A stretch of 33,446 nucleotides of DNA from assembly GCA_018714325.1 (NCBI GenBank), contig DVNN01000310.1, positions 1 through 33,446 on the forward strand. The letters are read 5' to 3'. This DNA is from Candidatus Pelethocola excrementipullorum. Lineage in GTDB: Bacteria > Bacillota > Clostridia > Lachnospirales > Lachnospiraceae. Positions 21,604 to 30,299 of this stretch are shown here, one piece after another. The notes beneath the pieces are model-generated. The model was given only the letters and a program-made list of their open reading frames with translations. It was not told the origin of the DNA and ran no database searches. The position numbers were made by a program, and so were the translations under genes. Position 1 is the first letter of the stretch; every line of letters starts with the position of its first letter.

Positions 21604-23789
21604 CGTCCCTCACCCTCCTTCTTTGCAGACTGGATCCCCATCTGGGAACGAATTTCTTCATATTCATCCCGGATGTGTTTCTCCGCCCAATCCTGATCTT
21701 CAATCTTTTCCACCCGGCAGGCACAGTATTTGTACTCTGGGGTGTTACTGACAGGATCCAGGAATGATGTGGTCAGATTGTTACATGCCCCAATCCACCA
21801 TTGATAGGTCATAAAAAGGGTACCCTCACCAACACGCTCGGTGGGAAGGCATCTGGTCATGCAGTAACCCCGCTTTGACAATACCTTCACCAGTTCACCC
21901 TCTTTTACCCCAAGTTTTTCGCAGTCTTCCATGTTCATCTGTGCCCAACCGGGCTCATCCTCAAGGTTGCGTAAAGTACGGCAATTTCCAGTCATGGTAC
22001 GGGAGGAGTAATGGCCTACCTCCCGGACGGTGGATAGCACCATAGGATACTTATCATTTTCCAGCTCCTTGGGCGGCCTCCAGTCAGCACAGAAGAACCT
22101 GCCCTTTCCGTCGGGATGGGCGAACTTACCGTCTTTATGCAGATATGGGGTGCCTTTGTCTTCCATATCCTTACTGCGGCAAGGCCACTGAATCCCGTTG
22201 TATTTTTCTAACTTTTCATATGTAGCACCAGTAAATGACGGACAAAGATCAATCACTTCATCCCAGATTTCTTCGGTATTTTCATAATGCATGGGATATC
22301 CCATGGCCGTAGAAATCAGGCTGATAATCTCCCAATCATCCTTCAGATCACCTTCCGGTTCAATGAACTTGCGGAAACGTTGGAATCCTCTGTCACAACA
22401 AGTATATACGCCTCCGTGTTCTCCCCAGGAAGTAGCCGGGAGAATGACGTCCGCATACGTAGCCGTCTTGTTCATGAAGATATCCTGTACCACAAGGAAA
22501 TCTACCTTATCCAGGGCCTCCCTTACCTCAGCCAAATCAGGATCGGACTGGGCCGGATCCTCTCCGAACACATAATATGCATGGATCTGCTTTTCGGGAT
22601 CTTTTTCCTTCAAAACCCGATCCGGCACATGAGTCATAGGTATTCCTATCTTATCGGAAAGCGGAACTCCCCATGCTTTTTCGAACTTCTCACGGATTTC
22701 CGGAACATTCACATTCTGATATCCGGGATAACTGTTGGGCAGGGCTCCCATATCGCAGGCCCCCTGAACGTTATTCTGTCCTCGCACCGGTCCGATGCCG
22801 CAGCCGGGCTTTCCAAAATTACCGGTCATCAACGCCAGATTGGCCAATCCTTTTACCACATCCACGGCCTGTGAGAACTGACAGACACCCATTCCATATA
22901 AAATCATGGAAGGTTCCCCTTTCGCATACAGGCGTGCGGCTTCACGGATGGTATCCGCCGGAACATGGCTAATCTTTTCCCCATATTCGGCAGTGTATGG
23001 ATTCAAAAAGGATTCCAGCTCTTCAAATCCTATGGTATGCCTGGCAATAAAATCACGGTCACATAAACCTTCTTCCAAGATTACGTGAGCCATGGCGTTC
23101 ACAAGTGCCATATTGGATCCGCCCTTCAGCTGCATATGGATATGGGAAACACGGGCGGTCTCTGTTACACGAGGATCCACACAGATGATCTTCGCGCCTT
23201 TTTGCTTCGCCCGCAATATTCTTCTGGCCACGATGGGGTGAGAATCCGCTCCATTATAACCAAATATCATCAAAACCTTGGCGTCCTCAATCTCCGGAAC
23301 GCCCATTGACATTGCTCCCGAACCTAAAGAGTACAGTAGACCCGCTACTGAAGGGGCATGTCATATTCGCGCGCAGTGGTCAACGTTATTAGTTCCCACA
23401 CATGCGCGCATGAACTTCTGCATGATGTAATTTGCTTCATTTCCGGCACCTCTGGCGGAACCCGTGCCTAATATGGAATCGGGGCCATAGGTATCCTTGA
23501 TCTCCGTTAGCCTGCGGGCTGTAAACGCGATGGCCTCATCCCACTCCACTTCCTCCAGCGGACTCCCTTTTCCACCTTTGCGAATCATGGGTTTCCGCAG
23601 CCGTTTCGTAAGAATCTGAGGATCATTTAGGAAATCCCATCCATAATGACCTTTTAAACACAGTCTACCTTGGTTAGTGCGCCCATCTGCCGGCTCTGCA
23701 TCAATAATCTTGTTAGTTTCTTCATCCACGTTCATCAAGATCTGACATCCGGCGCCGCAGTACACACACGTTGTTTGTACCTGCTTCAC
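21600..23789 (-). CDS. fdhF: Selenocysteine-containing formate dehydrogenase, catalytic subunit
   Basis: This molybdopterin enzyme interconverts formate and CO2. It is one gene of 729 residues read through an in-frame UGA at 23361-23363 (Sec143): the flanks, VDHCARI-Sec-HAPSVAGL, match E. coli FdhF (Sec140, next His catalytic). An N-terminal 4Fe-4S site (C8, C11, C15, C44) and LCLKG follow the same spacing as FdhF. Later motifs are VFGYN-like IFGYNGADSHP, PVRGQNNVQGACDMGALP, TSWGEHGGVYT and STVREVGHYSSRTMTGN, with TYQWWIGACN near the end. The start is GTG at 23789 after GGAGGAGG; the open frame to a TTG at 23837 lacks a ribosome site. It sits 85 bp after selA. Gene order downstream points to an HDCR-type complex rather than a membrane formate hydrogenlyase. 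Confidence 0.96.
23334..23350 (-). promoter_or_regulatory. Bacterial SECIS element of fdhF
   Basis: On the minus strand CAGTAG-CGGGT-CTACTG forms a 6-bp stem with a 5-nt loop, starting 10 nt after the UGA. The loop carries the GGT that corresponds to the GGU in the E. coli fdhF SECIS loop, recognised by SelB. It also codes for the residues S-V-A-G-L-L, so both RNA and protein are under constraint. Confidence 0.85.
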
Positions 23790-23874
23790 TGCTACATACC
23801 TCCTCCTGTTAAAATACTCTTCAGACGAAATCTTCAACTTTATCTATATGGAAGATTATAACAAATTAGAATCC

Positions 23875-25275
23875 TTAACACAACATAACTTTCGGCAAAA
23901 CTTCCATAAGAATCTGGATTTCCTCACTGCCTATTGTGCGCATATCCAACACAATACACGCTTCTTCGATCCTGGCTATCACCGGCAGTTTCCCTAATCG
24001 TAGATTTTCTTCCATTCTGCGGGCCGAGATTCTAAGAGGCCGCAATTCCAGGCTGATACTGGATATGATTTCTTCCGGCATAGCACCCCCTCCCAGCCTG
24101 GCGGATGATTCTCTGATCCTCGTCTTCACAAGGACGTTTTCATGGATGCTGAGGACTTCCTGCAAGCGCATGGCATCCTCTCTTAATCGATCCAAGGGAC
24201 GGCTCAACATCTCCAATACAGGAATTTTCCCAGTACAATCCGCTTCTCTCACATAACAATCCAAAACCGCATCCAGAGCCGCCGCAGTAAACTTATCGAT
24301 ACGCAGTGCCCGCATAAGAGGATGAACCGCAATCTTGTCTATCAATTCTTTCTTTCCTACCAGAATCCCCGCCTGGGGTCCTCCCAGCAGTTTATCCGCA
24401 CTGAAGCAAACCAAATCCACGCCCTTTTCCAGACTTTCGGCCACACTGCTGCCTTCTGGCAGACCATATTTTTTCAAGTCCACAAAACATCCACTACCTA
24501 AGTCCTGCAGCACTGGTATTCCATGCTTCTTCCCAATCCCCACAAGCTCCTCAATGGAAGATTCACGGGTATACCCTTGAATTTTGTAGTTACTGGTGGA
24601 TACTTTTAAGAAGGCGGCTGTGTCCTGAGTGACTACGGCTTCATAGTCATTGGCATAGGTGCAGTTGGTTGTTCCCACCTCCACCAACCGGGTTCCACTT
24701 TGCTCCATAACCTGAGGAATCCTGAATTTGCCGCCGATTTCAACCAGTTCCCCTCTGGAAACCACCGCCTCACGTCCACAGGTCAGAGCCGAGAGCATCA
24801 GCAGAACCGCACCGGCATTGTTATTCACCGCCAAAGCCGCTTCTCCATGGGTCAGCCTGCAGATATTTTCCGCAAAATGCGCATACCGGCTTCCCCGGCA
24901 GCCACTTTTTAAGTCATACTCCAGATTGCTGTAACCGGACATCATACCGCTGATTGATTCCACAATCTCTTTGTTTAAGGGAGCACGCCCCAGGTTTGTA
25001 TGTAAGATGATACCGGTGGCGTTTATCACCGGCTGCATACGCAATCGGTCGTATTCTTCCAAATACGCTTCCATGGCGGAAGTAATATCTTCGATCCGAG
25101 CTTCTACCTCCTGCTCATTTCCTGTCTGAGCGGCGGATCTGATTTCATTCACACACCGCCTTGCCGCCTCCACCGTCAGATAATGCCCCCAGCGTTCTTC
25201 CATTTCCCGTATTTTGGGTTCTTCCAACAACTTGTCTATCTTTGGTATTTTCCGATATAATGTTTTCCCTTCCAT
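23875..25275 (-). CDS. selA: L-seryl-tRNA(Sec) selenium transferase SelA
   Basis: This PLP enzyme converts Ser-tRNA(Sec) to Sec-tRNA(Sec) using selenophosphate. The 466-residue protein shows VINATGIILHTNLGRAPL (residues ~83-100), NLEYDLKSGCRGSR, AVNNNAGAVLL, and FSADKLLGGPQAG with the PLP lysine at K295, the same number as in E. coli SelA. Translation starts at ATG 25275 only 3 bp after the mobA stop. It is followed by fdhF, the selenoprotein gene it serves. The selenophosphate synthetase gene selD is not in the window. Confidence 0.97.
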   Translation of the reverse strand: MEGKTLYRKIPKIDKLLEEPKIREMEERWGHYLTVEAARRCVNEIRSAAQTGNEQEVEARIEDITSAMEAYLEEYDRLRMQPVINATGIILHTNLGRAPLNKEIVESISGMMSGYSNLEYDLKSGCRGSRYAHFAENICRLTHGEAALAVNNNAGAVLLMLSALTCGREAVVSRGELVEIGGKFRIPQVMEQSGTRLVEVGTTNCTYANDYEAVVTQDTAAFLKVSTSNYKIQGYTRESSIEELVGIGKKHGIPVLQDLGSGCFVDLKKYGLPEGSSVAESLEKGVDLVCFSADKLLGGPQAGILVGKKELIDKIAVHPLMRALRIDKFTAAALDAVLDCYVREADCTGKIPVLEMLSRPLDRLREDAMRLQEVLSIHENVLVKTRIRESSARLGGGAMPEEIISSISLELRPLRISARRMEENLRLGKLPVIARIEEACIVLDMRTIGSEEIQILMEVLPKVMLC

Positions 25276-25278
25276 TCC

Positions 25279-25869
25279 TTATCGTCCTTCCCTGTCGAGA
25301 ATATCTTTCAGTTTTCCGTACTCTTTCGGCGTATTAAAATTCATAATGGATTCCAACGGTTCGTTCAATTCCATGGTTTCAAAACCCACCGCATCCAAAT
25401 ACCGATAAACAGGTGCGGCGCCTTGGCTGATGATATCATACAGCACCTGTGGATTCCGGGTATCGTAGATACCAGCCAGAGGCTCTGTCTTGCCGTCGTG
25501 TGTCAGGAGGGTGGCCCCCGGACAGTTTCTCCTATGAGTCTTCAGAAGTTCCTCCACGGTATCTTCCCTAATCAGCGGCATGTCAACCCCTACCACAAAG
25601 CAATAGGGATGGTGTGTGGCCTTGAAGCAGGAATATATCCCTCCCAAGGGCCCCCGATTCTCAATCTCATCAGGGATGTATACTGTTCCCTGTAACCTTT
25701 TTTCATACCCCGATAGAAAGATTTCCCCAAATCCCATTTTCTTTGCCTTATCCACCAGATATTCCAGAAAGGTAGTCCCACGAATCTCAAGCTCTGCTTT
25801 ACAACTCCCCATACGTCGGCTTTTTCCCCCAGCCAGTATCAAAAAGCAACAATCATCGATACATTCCAC
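25279..25869 (-). CDS. mobA: Molybdenum cofactor guanylyltransferase MobA
   Basis: This enzyme adds GMP to Moco to form the guanine-dinucleotide cofactor of formate dehydrogenases. The 196-residue protein has the nucleotidyltransferase signature LAGGKSRRMGSCKAEL (residues ~12-27), GPLGGIYSCF, and the metal-binding VGVDMPLI (Asp near 95), then EPLAGIYD. The start is GTG at 25869 after GGAGGAG. It is the first gene of the mobA-selA-fdhF row. A -10-like TATACT is at 25897-25902, with no clear -35. Confidence 0.94.
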   Translation of the reverse strand: MECIDDCCFLILAGGKSRRMGSCKAELEIRGTTFLEYLVDKAKKMGFGEIFLSGYEKRLQGTVYIPDEIENRGPLGGIYSCFKATHHPYCFVVGVDMPLIREDTVEELLKTHRRNCPGATLLTHDGKTEPLAGIYDTRNPQVLYDIISQGAAPVYRYLDAVGFETMELNEPLESIMNFNTPKEYGKLKDILDREGR

Positions 25870-25902
25870 AACCCTCTCCTCCTTTATTTATAGAAAAGTA
25901 TA

Positions 25903-26163
25903 GCACAATATAAACCTAAGTCCTATCATAAACATTCTCTTTTTTCACTTTATAATCGACTATATCTACAGGGGCACTCTTGTTACAAAAATTCCCCTTG
26001 TGGCGACTCTATTTCCACTTTCCATGAAGATACAATATCATTTTCTGTTTTTTGTTTTCTTTATCAAACTCATTTGTTTTTTCATAGGCAAAGGGTCATT
26101 TCAATTCTATTAAATCACACCATTCATGATATTAATCAGGTTTGATTTCATATTGTTACACGA
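25903..26163. other. Long AT-rich leader/intergenic region upstream of mobA
   Basis: No gene is seen in this 261-bp stretch. On the minus strand, the mobA direction, ACAAGGGG and CCCCTGT (25972-26003 region) can pair with one bulge around a 19-nt loop, flanked by two similar CGACT(A/C)TAT boxes. I cannot match it to a known riboswitch, including the molybdenum-cofactor type. The left part holds the probable mobA promoter, the right part runs into the terminator of the binding-protein gene at 26164-26204. Confidence 0.4.
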
Positions 26164-26204
26164 ATAAAAAAGGGCCAGCGAAGAGTACTTTCTTCGCCAG
26201 CCCC
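26164..26204 (-). terminator. Rho-independent terminator of the FbpA-like gene
   Basis: GGGCCAGCGAAG and CTTCGCCAGCCCC pair over about 12 bp with a bulge, an 8-nt loop, and a T run on the minus strand. It ends the ABC operon 26240-30150 and separates it from mobA. Confidence 0.82.
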
Positions 26205-26239
26205 CTAGACTGGTTCAATCATTAATTATCTGAACCTGT

Positions 26240-27331
26240 TTAATTGATTTCCGCCCAAAGCTGATTCCAATGCTCACACATCTGATCTTTATTTTCTGTA
26301 AGGTAATCAAAATCCAATGATACCAGATCTAATTCACTTTCTTTTGGCAGGTTAAACAGTTCACAGTTTTTATTAGATCCTCTGCCTGATGATTCCTCTG
26401 CTCGGGCAGTCTGGAATTCGGAGGATGCTAACAGATCCATCATGGCTTCTGCAGCCGGTAAATTAGGTGCATTCTTGGATATCGCACCGCCGCTGGCCAT
26501 GGCTGTATTGCCTTCTTCCATATAGACATTTTCAATGGGTGCTCCATCCTGAATCAATGCCTCTACACTGGATTCATAAGATAATCCCACGACATACTCC
26601 CCATTGCTCACCAGATTATAAACGTCTTTCGAGGATGTGGAGCTAAAGCTCATAGGCATTAACTTCTCAATATAATCCCATCCTTTTTCATCGTCAAATT
26701 CTGTACCCATCACAGCAAGTATTGTCTGAAGCTGACGCCATCCAGAGGATGTCGCATCGGGTGCTGCAAGTATAATTTTTCCGTCCAATTCAGGATTCAA
26801 CAAATCCTCATACCCCTTGATCTCAATTCCCAGCTCGTCACGGAGTTCGGGATTTACCACGAGGCTCATCACCTGTACATCATAGAAGGTATAATATCCG
26901 GACTCATCATGATACATCTGTTCTTCATCATTGACTGCTACATATGGGTGAAGAATATCATGATACATATCACCATCCGCCTCAAACAATCCGCCGATTA
27001 CAACATCCGCATCACAGGTTTCATCCCCTCTGATTCTTGCGGCCAATGTTCCTACGGAATCCGCCTGAATTTCAATCTTACAATTGGGATAATACTTATT
27101 CCACAGATCCTTCAGAACCATCTGCTGGGTCTCTTCCATGGTTGTATAAACAGTTATGACACCTGTAATGTCATCCTCACCTCTTACATAATAAGGGCGG
27201 TCCTCAGCCGCTACTGACTCAGTAGCTTTACTATCCGATTTTGCAGAGGACTGATCCTCCTTTTCCGTGCCTCCACAGGCTGTTAAAAACATCATTCCCA
27301 CCAATAACGCGCTCAATACTCTTTTTTTCAT
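26240..27331 (-). CDS. Extracellular binding lipoprotein, Fe(III)/PotD-like family
   Basis: This is the solute-binding lipoprotein of the ABC importer encoded by the next two genes. The signal peptide MKKRVLSALLVGMMFL is followed by the lipobox LTAC (Cys 19) and a Ser/Lys/Glu linker. The mature domain starts GVITVYTTMEETQQMVLKDL, the usual opening of FutA/AfuA-type proteins, with DADVVIGG, ILAAPDATSSGWRQLQ and VVGLSYESSVEALI further on. At 363 residues it fits that family. Members bind ferric iron, but related ones bind sugar phosphates, 2-aminoethylphosphonate or polyamines, so the ligand is left open. The FbpA Tyr-Tyr iron pair is not present in the expected VGLSYES segment (a single Tyr). 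Confidence 0.88.
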   Translation of the reverse strand: MKKRVLSALLVGMMFLTACGGTEKEDQSSAKSDSKATESVAAEDRPYYVRGEDDITGVITVYTTMEETQQMVLKDLWNKYYPNCKIEIQADSVGTLAARIRGDETCDADVVIGGLFEADGDMYHDILHPYVAVNDEEQMYHDESGYYTFYDVQVMSLVVNPELRDELGIEIKGYEDLLNPELDGKIILAAPDATSSGWRQLQTILAVMGTEFDDEKGWDYIEKLMPMSFSSTSSKDVYNLVSNGEYVVGLSYESSVEALIQDGAPIENVYMEEGNTAMASGGAISKNAPNLPAAEAMMDLLASSEFQTARAEESSGRGSNKNCELFNLPKESELDLVSLDFDYLTENKDQMCEHWNQLWAEIN

Positions 27332-27353
27332 CTCATTTCTCCTCTCCTATGTA

Positions 27354-29003
27354 CTACATCTTAATATCTTCTGCCTTCGTAAACTTCAGATAAACGACAA
27401 GGCAGATAATGGTAAATACCAATGTAATTGTTGCAAAAACTGCCGCTACACCATAAGTTCCCCCGGTGATTGCCGCATAGGTACTAATGGTCAGCGTTAT
27501 CGTCCGGTTATTATACAAGATAAGTCCTGAAGACATTTCTGTTATAATGGAAACCCAGCTCAAAACAGCTCCCGAAATAATTCCGCTGGACATCATGGGC
27601 ACTGTAATTCCCAAAAAGGTCTTTGACTTAGATGCCCCCAGGCTTAAGGAAGCCTCTTCGATGCTCATGGGGATCTTCATCATGGCCGCAGTCGCCGAAC
27701 GGCTGGTAAATGGCATACGGCGTATCACCAGAGCTATAATCATAATCATCAAGGTTCCTGTTAACGCGTAAGGCTTTTTGCTGAATGAAATAATAAGGGA
27801 AATACCGATTACACCGCCCGGCATAATATAAGGCAACATAGAAATCGTATCAATACTATTATTAAACAGATTCCCCCGGCGCACAACCAGATACGCAATC
27901 AAAACCGCAACCACTATAATAACAGCCAATGTGACAAAGCTGATAATCAAGGTATTACTCATGGATGTAAATAAGTTTTTCTCCAGTGCTGTCTGATAGT
28001 TTATCAGAGAATAACCTGGCTTTAAAATACTGTTCGTGTAATTTCTAAATGACATATTCACGATATACAACTGGGGCAAAAGAGAAATTCCAACCAGCAG
28101 ATAGCAAAAAACATGTTTTAAAACACCGGAAACACCTTTTGACTCTTTCGGTTCAATGGGGTGTAACGCATTGATGGTGAACTTAAACTTACTGGTTGCA
28201 ACCTTTTGTATGATGAAAATAGCTGCCGTAACCAGAACTGCAATGACACTGATTGCTGCTGCAAAATGATAATCGGATCCATTCTCACCCAGATATTGAT
28301 TATAGATCAAAACCGGGAAGGTGGAATATCCACGACCGATGAGGACTGGCGTTCCAAAATCCGCAAAGGATCTCATGAATACCAAAAGTGCTGCCGCCAA
28401 TATCGTGGGCATGGTCAGTGACATGATAACCCGGAAAAAGCGTTTGATGCCCTTACATCCCATGCTCTCGGCCGCTTCCATCAAAGAATTGTCAATATCC
28501 CGGAAGGCTCCGTTCATATAGATGACAACCAGAGGGAAAAGTTTCAGTGACTGTACCAGCACAATTCCCCAAAATCCATAGATGGAGAATCCCTTAATAC
28601 CAATAGACTTGAGCACGCCCGTGATCAATCCTGAATTGCCCATCAACAAAATCCAGGCATAAGCACCGATAAATGGCGCCGACATGGTACAAAGAAGGCA
28701 CAAGATAAATAATAGCTTTCTTCCCTTTAATTTGGTGAAACTGTAAAAATACGAAAAGGGAATACCCAGCAACAAACTTAATGCAGTTACACAAACAGCA
28801 ATTTTCACACTGTTAATCACAGACCCCCAATAATAGGACTGTCCGAAAAAAGTTTGGAAAGCACTCAAGGTGAATTTCCCATCCTTAATTACAGATTGCC
28901 TCAGCAGATTAACCAGCGGATAAATCAAAAATATGACTAATAGTATCATCAGGAATATCGAGACACCTGTCCACAAATCTGCCTTTTTACGCTTAACATT
29001 CAT
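27354..29003 (-). CDS. ABC transporter permease, fused double domain (FbpB-like)
   Basis: This is the membrane subunit with two permease domains in one chain, 549 residues and about twelve hydrophobic segments. Two EAA loops are visible: MEAAESMGCKGIKRFFRV (first half) and EEASLSLGASKSKTFLGI (second half). This duplicated design is typical of FbpB/AfuB Fe(III)-type and some phosphonate importers. The ATG at 29003, 4 bp after the ATPase stop, is preferred; an ATG 21 bp upstream overlaps the ATPase gene and contains the GAGAGGGGG ribosome site. It lies between the ATPase and binding-protein genes, all on the minus strand. Confidence 0.9.
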   Translation of the reverse strand: MNVKRKKADLWTGVSIFLMILLVIFLIYPLVNLLRQSVIKDGKFTLSAFQTFFGQSYYWGSVINSVKIAVCVTALSLLLGIPFSYFYSFTKLKGRKLLFILCLLCTMSAPFIGAYAWILLMGNSGLITGVLKSIGIKGFSIYGFWGIVLVQSLKLFPLVVIYMNGAFRDIDNSLMEAAESMGCKGIKRFFRVIMSLTMPTILAAALLVFMRSFADFGTPVLIGRGYSTFPVLIYNQYLGENGSDYHFAAAISVIAVLVTAAIFIIQKVATSKFKFTINALHPIEPKESKGVSGVLKHVFCYLLVGISLLPQLYIVNMSFRNYTNSILKPGYSLINYQTALEKNLFTSMSNTLIISFVTLAVIIVVAVLIAYLVVRRGNLFNNSIDTISMLPYIMPGGVIGISLIISFSKKPYALTGTLMIMIIALVIRRMPFTSRSATAAMMKIPMSIEEASLSLGASKSKTFLGITVPMMSSGIISGAVLSWVSIITEMSSGLILYNNRTITLTISTYAAITGGTYGVAAVFATITLVFTIICLVVYLKFTKAEDIKM

Positions 29004-29007
29004 ACCA

Positions 29008-30150
29008 TTAAGCCCCCTCTCCATCTTGCAGGCCTACACTGCTTTGCACTCCTGTCATGATACTTAAAGAAGTCTCTTCATCAAAGACATTTGCCTTATG
29101 TGTATTAATTTTCAGGATAACGTCACTGCCTTGAGGTATAATGGAATCAATCTTGGATTCCTGTATGATTTCGGCTTCTTCTCCGGTTTCCAGCTTAACA
29201 AAATAATGTGTGTTGAGCCCCAGAAATACGCTGTCTTTGATGACGGCCCGTATCCCATCCTGTACGCTTTCACTCTCTACAGGAGATACCAGAAGTTCTT
29301 CCGGTCTCGCGGCAACAATAATATCCCTGTCCTTCTGCTCATTTGAGAGGATATTTTCAAATGGAACCTGGTATCCGTTCAGGAACTCCAGATAACACTG
29401 CCCCTCTATCATCTTTAATTTAGCCTTTAAGAGATTGGATTTTCCAATAAATGTGGCCACAAATAAATCCGCCGGACGCTGATAAATATTCTTAGGGTTA
29501 CCGCAGTGGCGAATCACTCCATCCTTCATAACCGCAATTCGATCTGAAATCGCCATGGCTTCTTCCTGATCATGGGTAACGTAGACGGTTGTGATGCCAA
29601 CTTCCCTCTGGAGGGCTTTGATTACCGTACGCATCTCCACTCTCAGCTTGGCATCCAGGTTAGACAGTGGCTCATCCATCAGCAGAACATCGGGACGAAT
29701 CACTAAAGCCCTTGCCAGGGCAACACGTTGCTGCTGACCTCCGGACAACTGGTCCGGCATGCTGTCCGCATACTGATCCACGTGAACTATTTTCAAGAAT
29801 TTCTCGGCTTCCTTTCTCATCTCGTCTTTTGGAACCTTTTTTTGCTTAAGGCCGAATTCCACATTCTTCCGTACCGTCATATTGGGGAAAATTGCATAGT
29901 TCTGGAATACCATACCAATATTACGTTTTCCAGGATCCATTTCATTGATCATCTTGTCATTGAAGTAAAACTCTCCGCCTTCAATACTATTGAATCCTGC
30001 CAGCATACGCAGCAAAGTGGTTTTACCGCATCCAGATGGCCCAAGCAAGGTAAACAGTTCGCCATTTCTGATATTTAAGGATAAATCAGGAATAACCGTT
30101 TTAGCGCCATATTTCTTAACTCCGTGCTTGATTGAGATTCCTACACTCAT
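29008..30150 (-). CDS. ABC transporter ATPase (FbpC/PotA-like)
   Basis: This is the ATP-hydrolysing subunit of the importer, 380 residues. Walker A GPSGCGKTTLLRM (~residue 38), Q-loop VFQNYAIFPNMTV, ABC signature LSGGQQQRVALARAL, Walker B VLLMDEPLSNLD and H-loop VYVTHDQEEAM are all intact. A C-terminal TOBE-like regulatory domain starts near residue 285 (VAARPEELLVSP). The ATG at 30150 follows AGGAGGAG; upstream in-frame codons to 30252 run into the promoter region. It is the first gene of the operon. Confidence 0.95.
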   Translation of the reverse strand: MSVGISIKHGVKKYGAKTVIPDLSLNIRNGELFTLLGPSGCGKTTLLRMLAGFNSIEGGEFYFNDKMINEMDPGKRNIGMVFQNYAIFPNMTVRKNVEFGLKQKKVPKDEMRKEAEKFLKIVHVDQYADSMPDQLSGGQQQRVALARALVIRPDVLLMDEPLSNLDAKLRVEMRTVIKALQREVGITTVYVTHDQEEAMAISDRIAVMKDGVIRHCGNPKNIYQRPADLFVATFIGKSNLLKAKLKMIEGQCYLEFLNGYQVPFENILSNEQKDRDIIVAARPEELLVSPVESESVQDGIRAVIKDSVFLGLNTHYFVKLETGEEAEIIQESKIDSIIPQGSDVILKINTHKANVFDEETSLSIMTGVQSSVGLQDGEGA

Positions 30151-30192
30151 CTTATCTCTCCTCCTTAATACTTTATCTATCAATGACCTAAT

Positions 30193-30213
30193 ACTATACA
30201 ATTTCACAATTGT
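30193..30213 (-). promoter_or_regulatory. Possible regulated promoter of the ABC operon
   Basis: A -10-like TATAGT (30193-30198) on the minus strand lacks a good -35 and has the palindrome ACAATTGT (30206-30213) just upstream. A weak -35 is common for promoters needing an AraC-type activator, such as the response regulator encoded upstream; the link is inference. Confidence 0.3.
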
Positions 30214-30237
30214 TTGATACCCAATTTCCATCACAAA

Positions 30238-30286
30238 AGGAAAAAATACCAAACAATGGTTGAAATTTCCTCATTGTTTGGTATTT
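30238..30286 (-). terminator. Terminator after the response-regulator gene
   Basis: A perfect 15-bp inverted repeat (AAATACCAAACAATG / CATTGTTTGGTATTT, 13-nt loop) with a T run on the minus strand, 14 bp after the stop at 30300. The right-hand T-rich flank may let it work in both directions. It separates the two-component genes from the ABC operon. Confidence 0.88.
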
Positions 30287-30299
30287 CTGTTATTCCACT

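Noticed and set aside
21600-23312. Separate ~570-residue molybdopterin oxidoreductase starting at an internal ATG
   Set aside because: It is the C-terminal part of fdhF; the UGA at 23361-23363 is a Sec codon with SECIS, and both sides align end to end with FdhF.
18229-23789. Membrane-bound formate hydrogenlyase
   Set aside because: No HycC/HycD-type membrane subunits, no [NiFe]-hydrogenase; the hydrogenase is of the [FeFe] type and all subunits look soluble.
23790-23837. N-terminal extension of fdhF from a TTG at 23837
   Set aside because: No ribosome binding site precedes the TTG, whereas GTG at 23789 follows GGAGGAGG and gives Cys/Sec spacing like E. coli FdhF.
19609-23837. Several plus-strand open frames opposite the formate dehydrogenase and selA genes
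   Set aside because: They are antisense shadows without ribosome sites or protein-like composition.
26240-30150. Molybdate/tungstate importer (ModABC) serving the Moco genes next door
   Set aside because: The binding protein has the FutA/AfuA/PotD-type opening and the permease is a fused double domain, unlike ModA/ModB; a terminator separates it from mobA.
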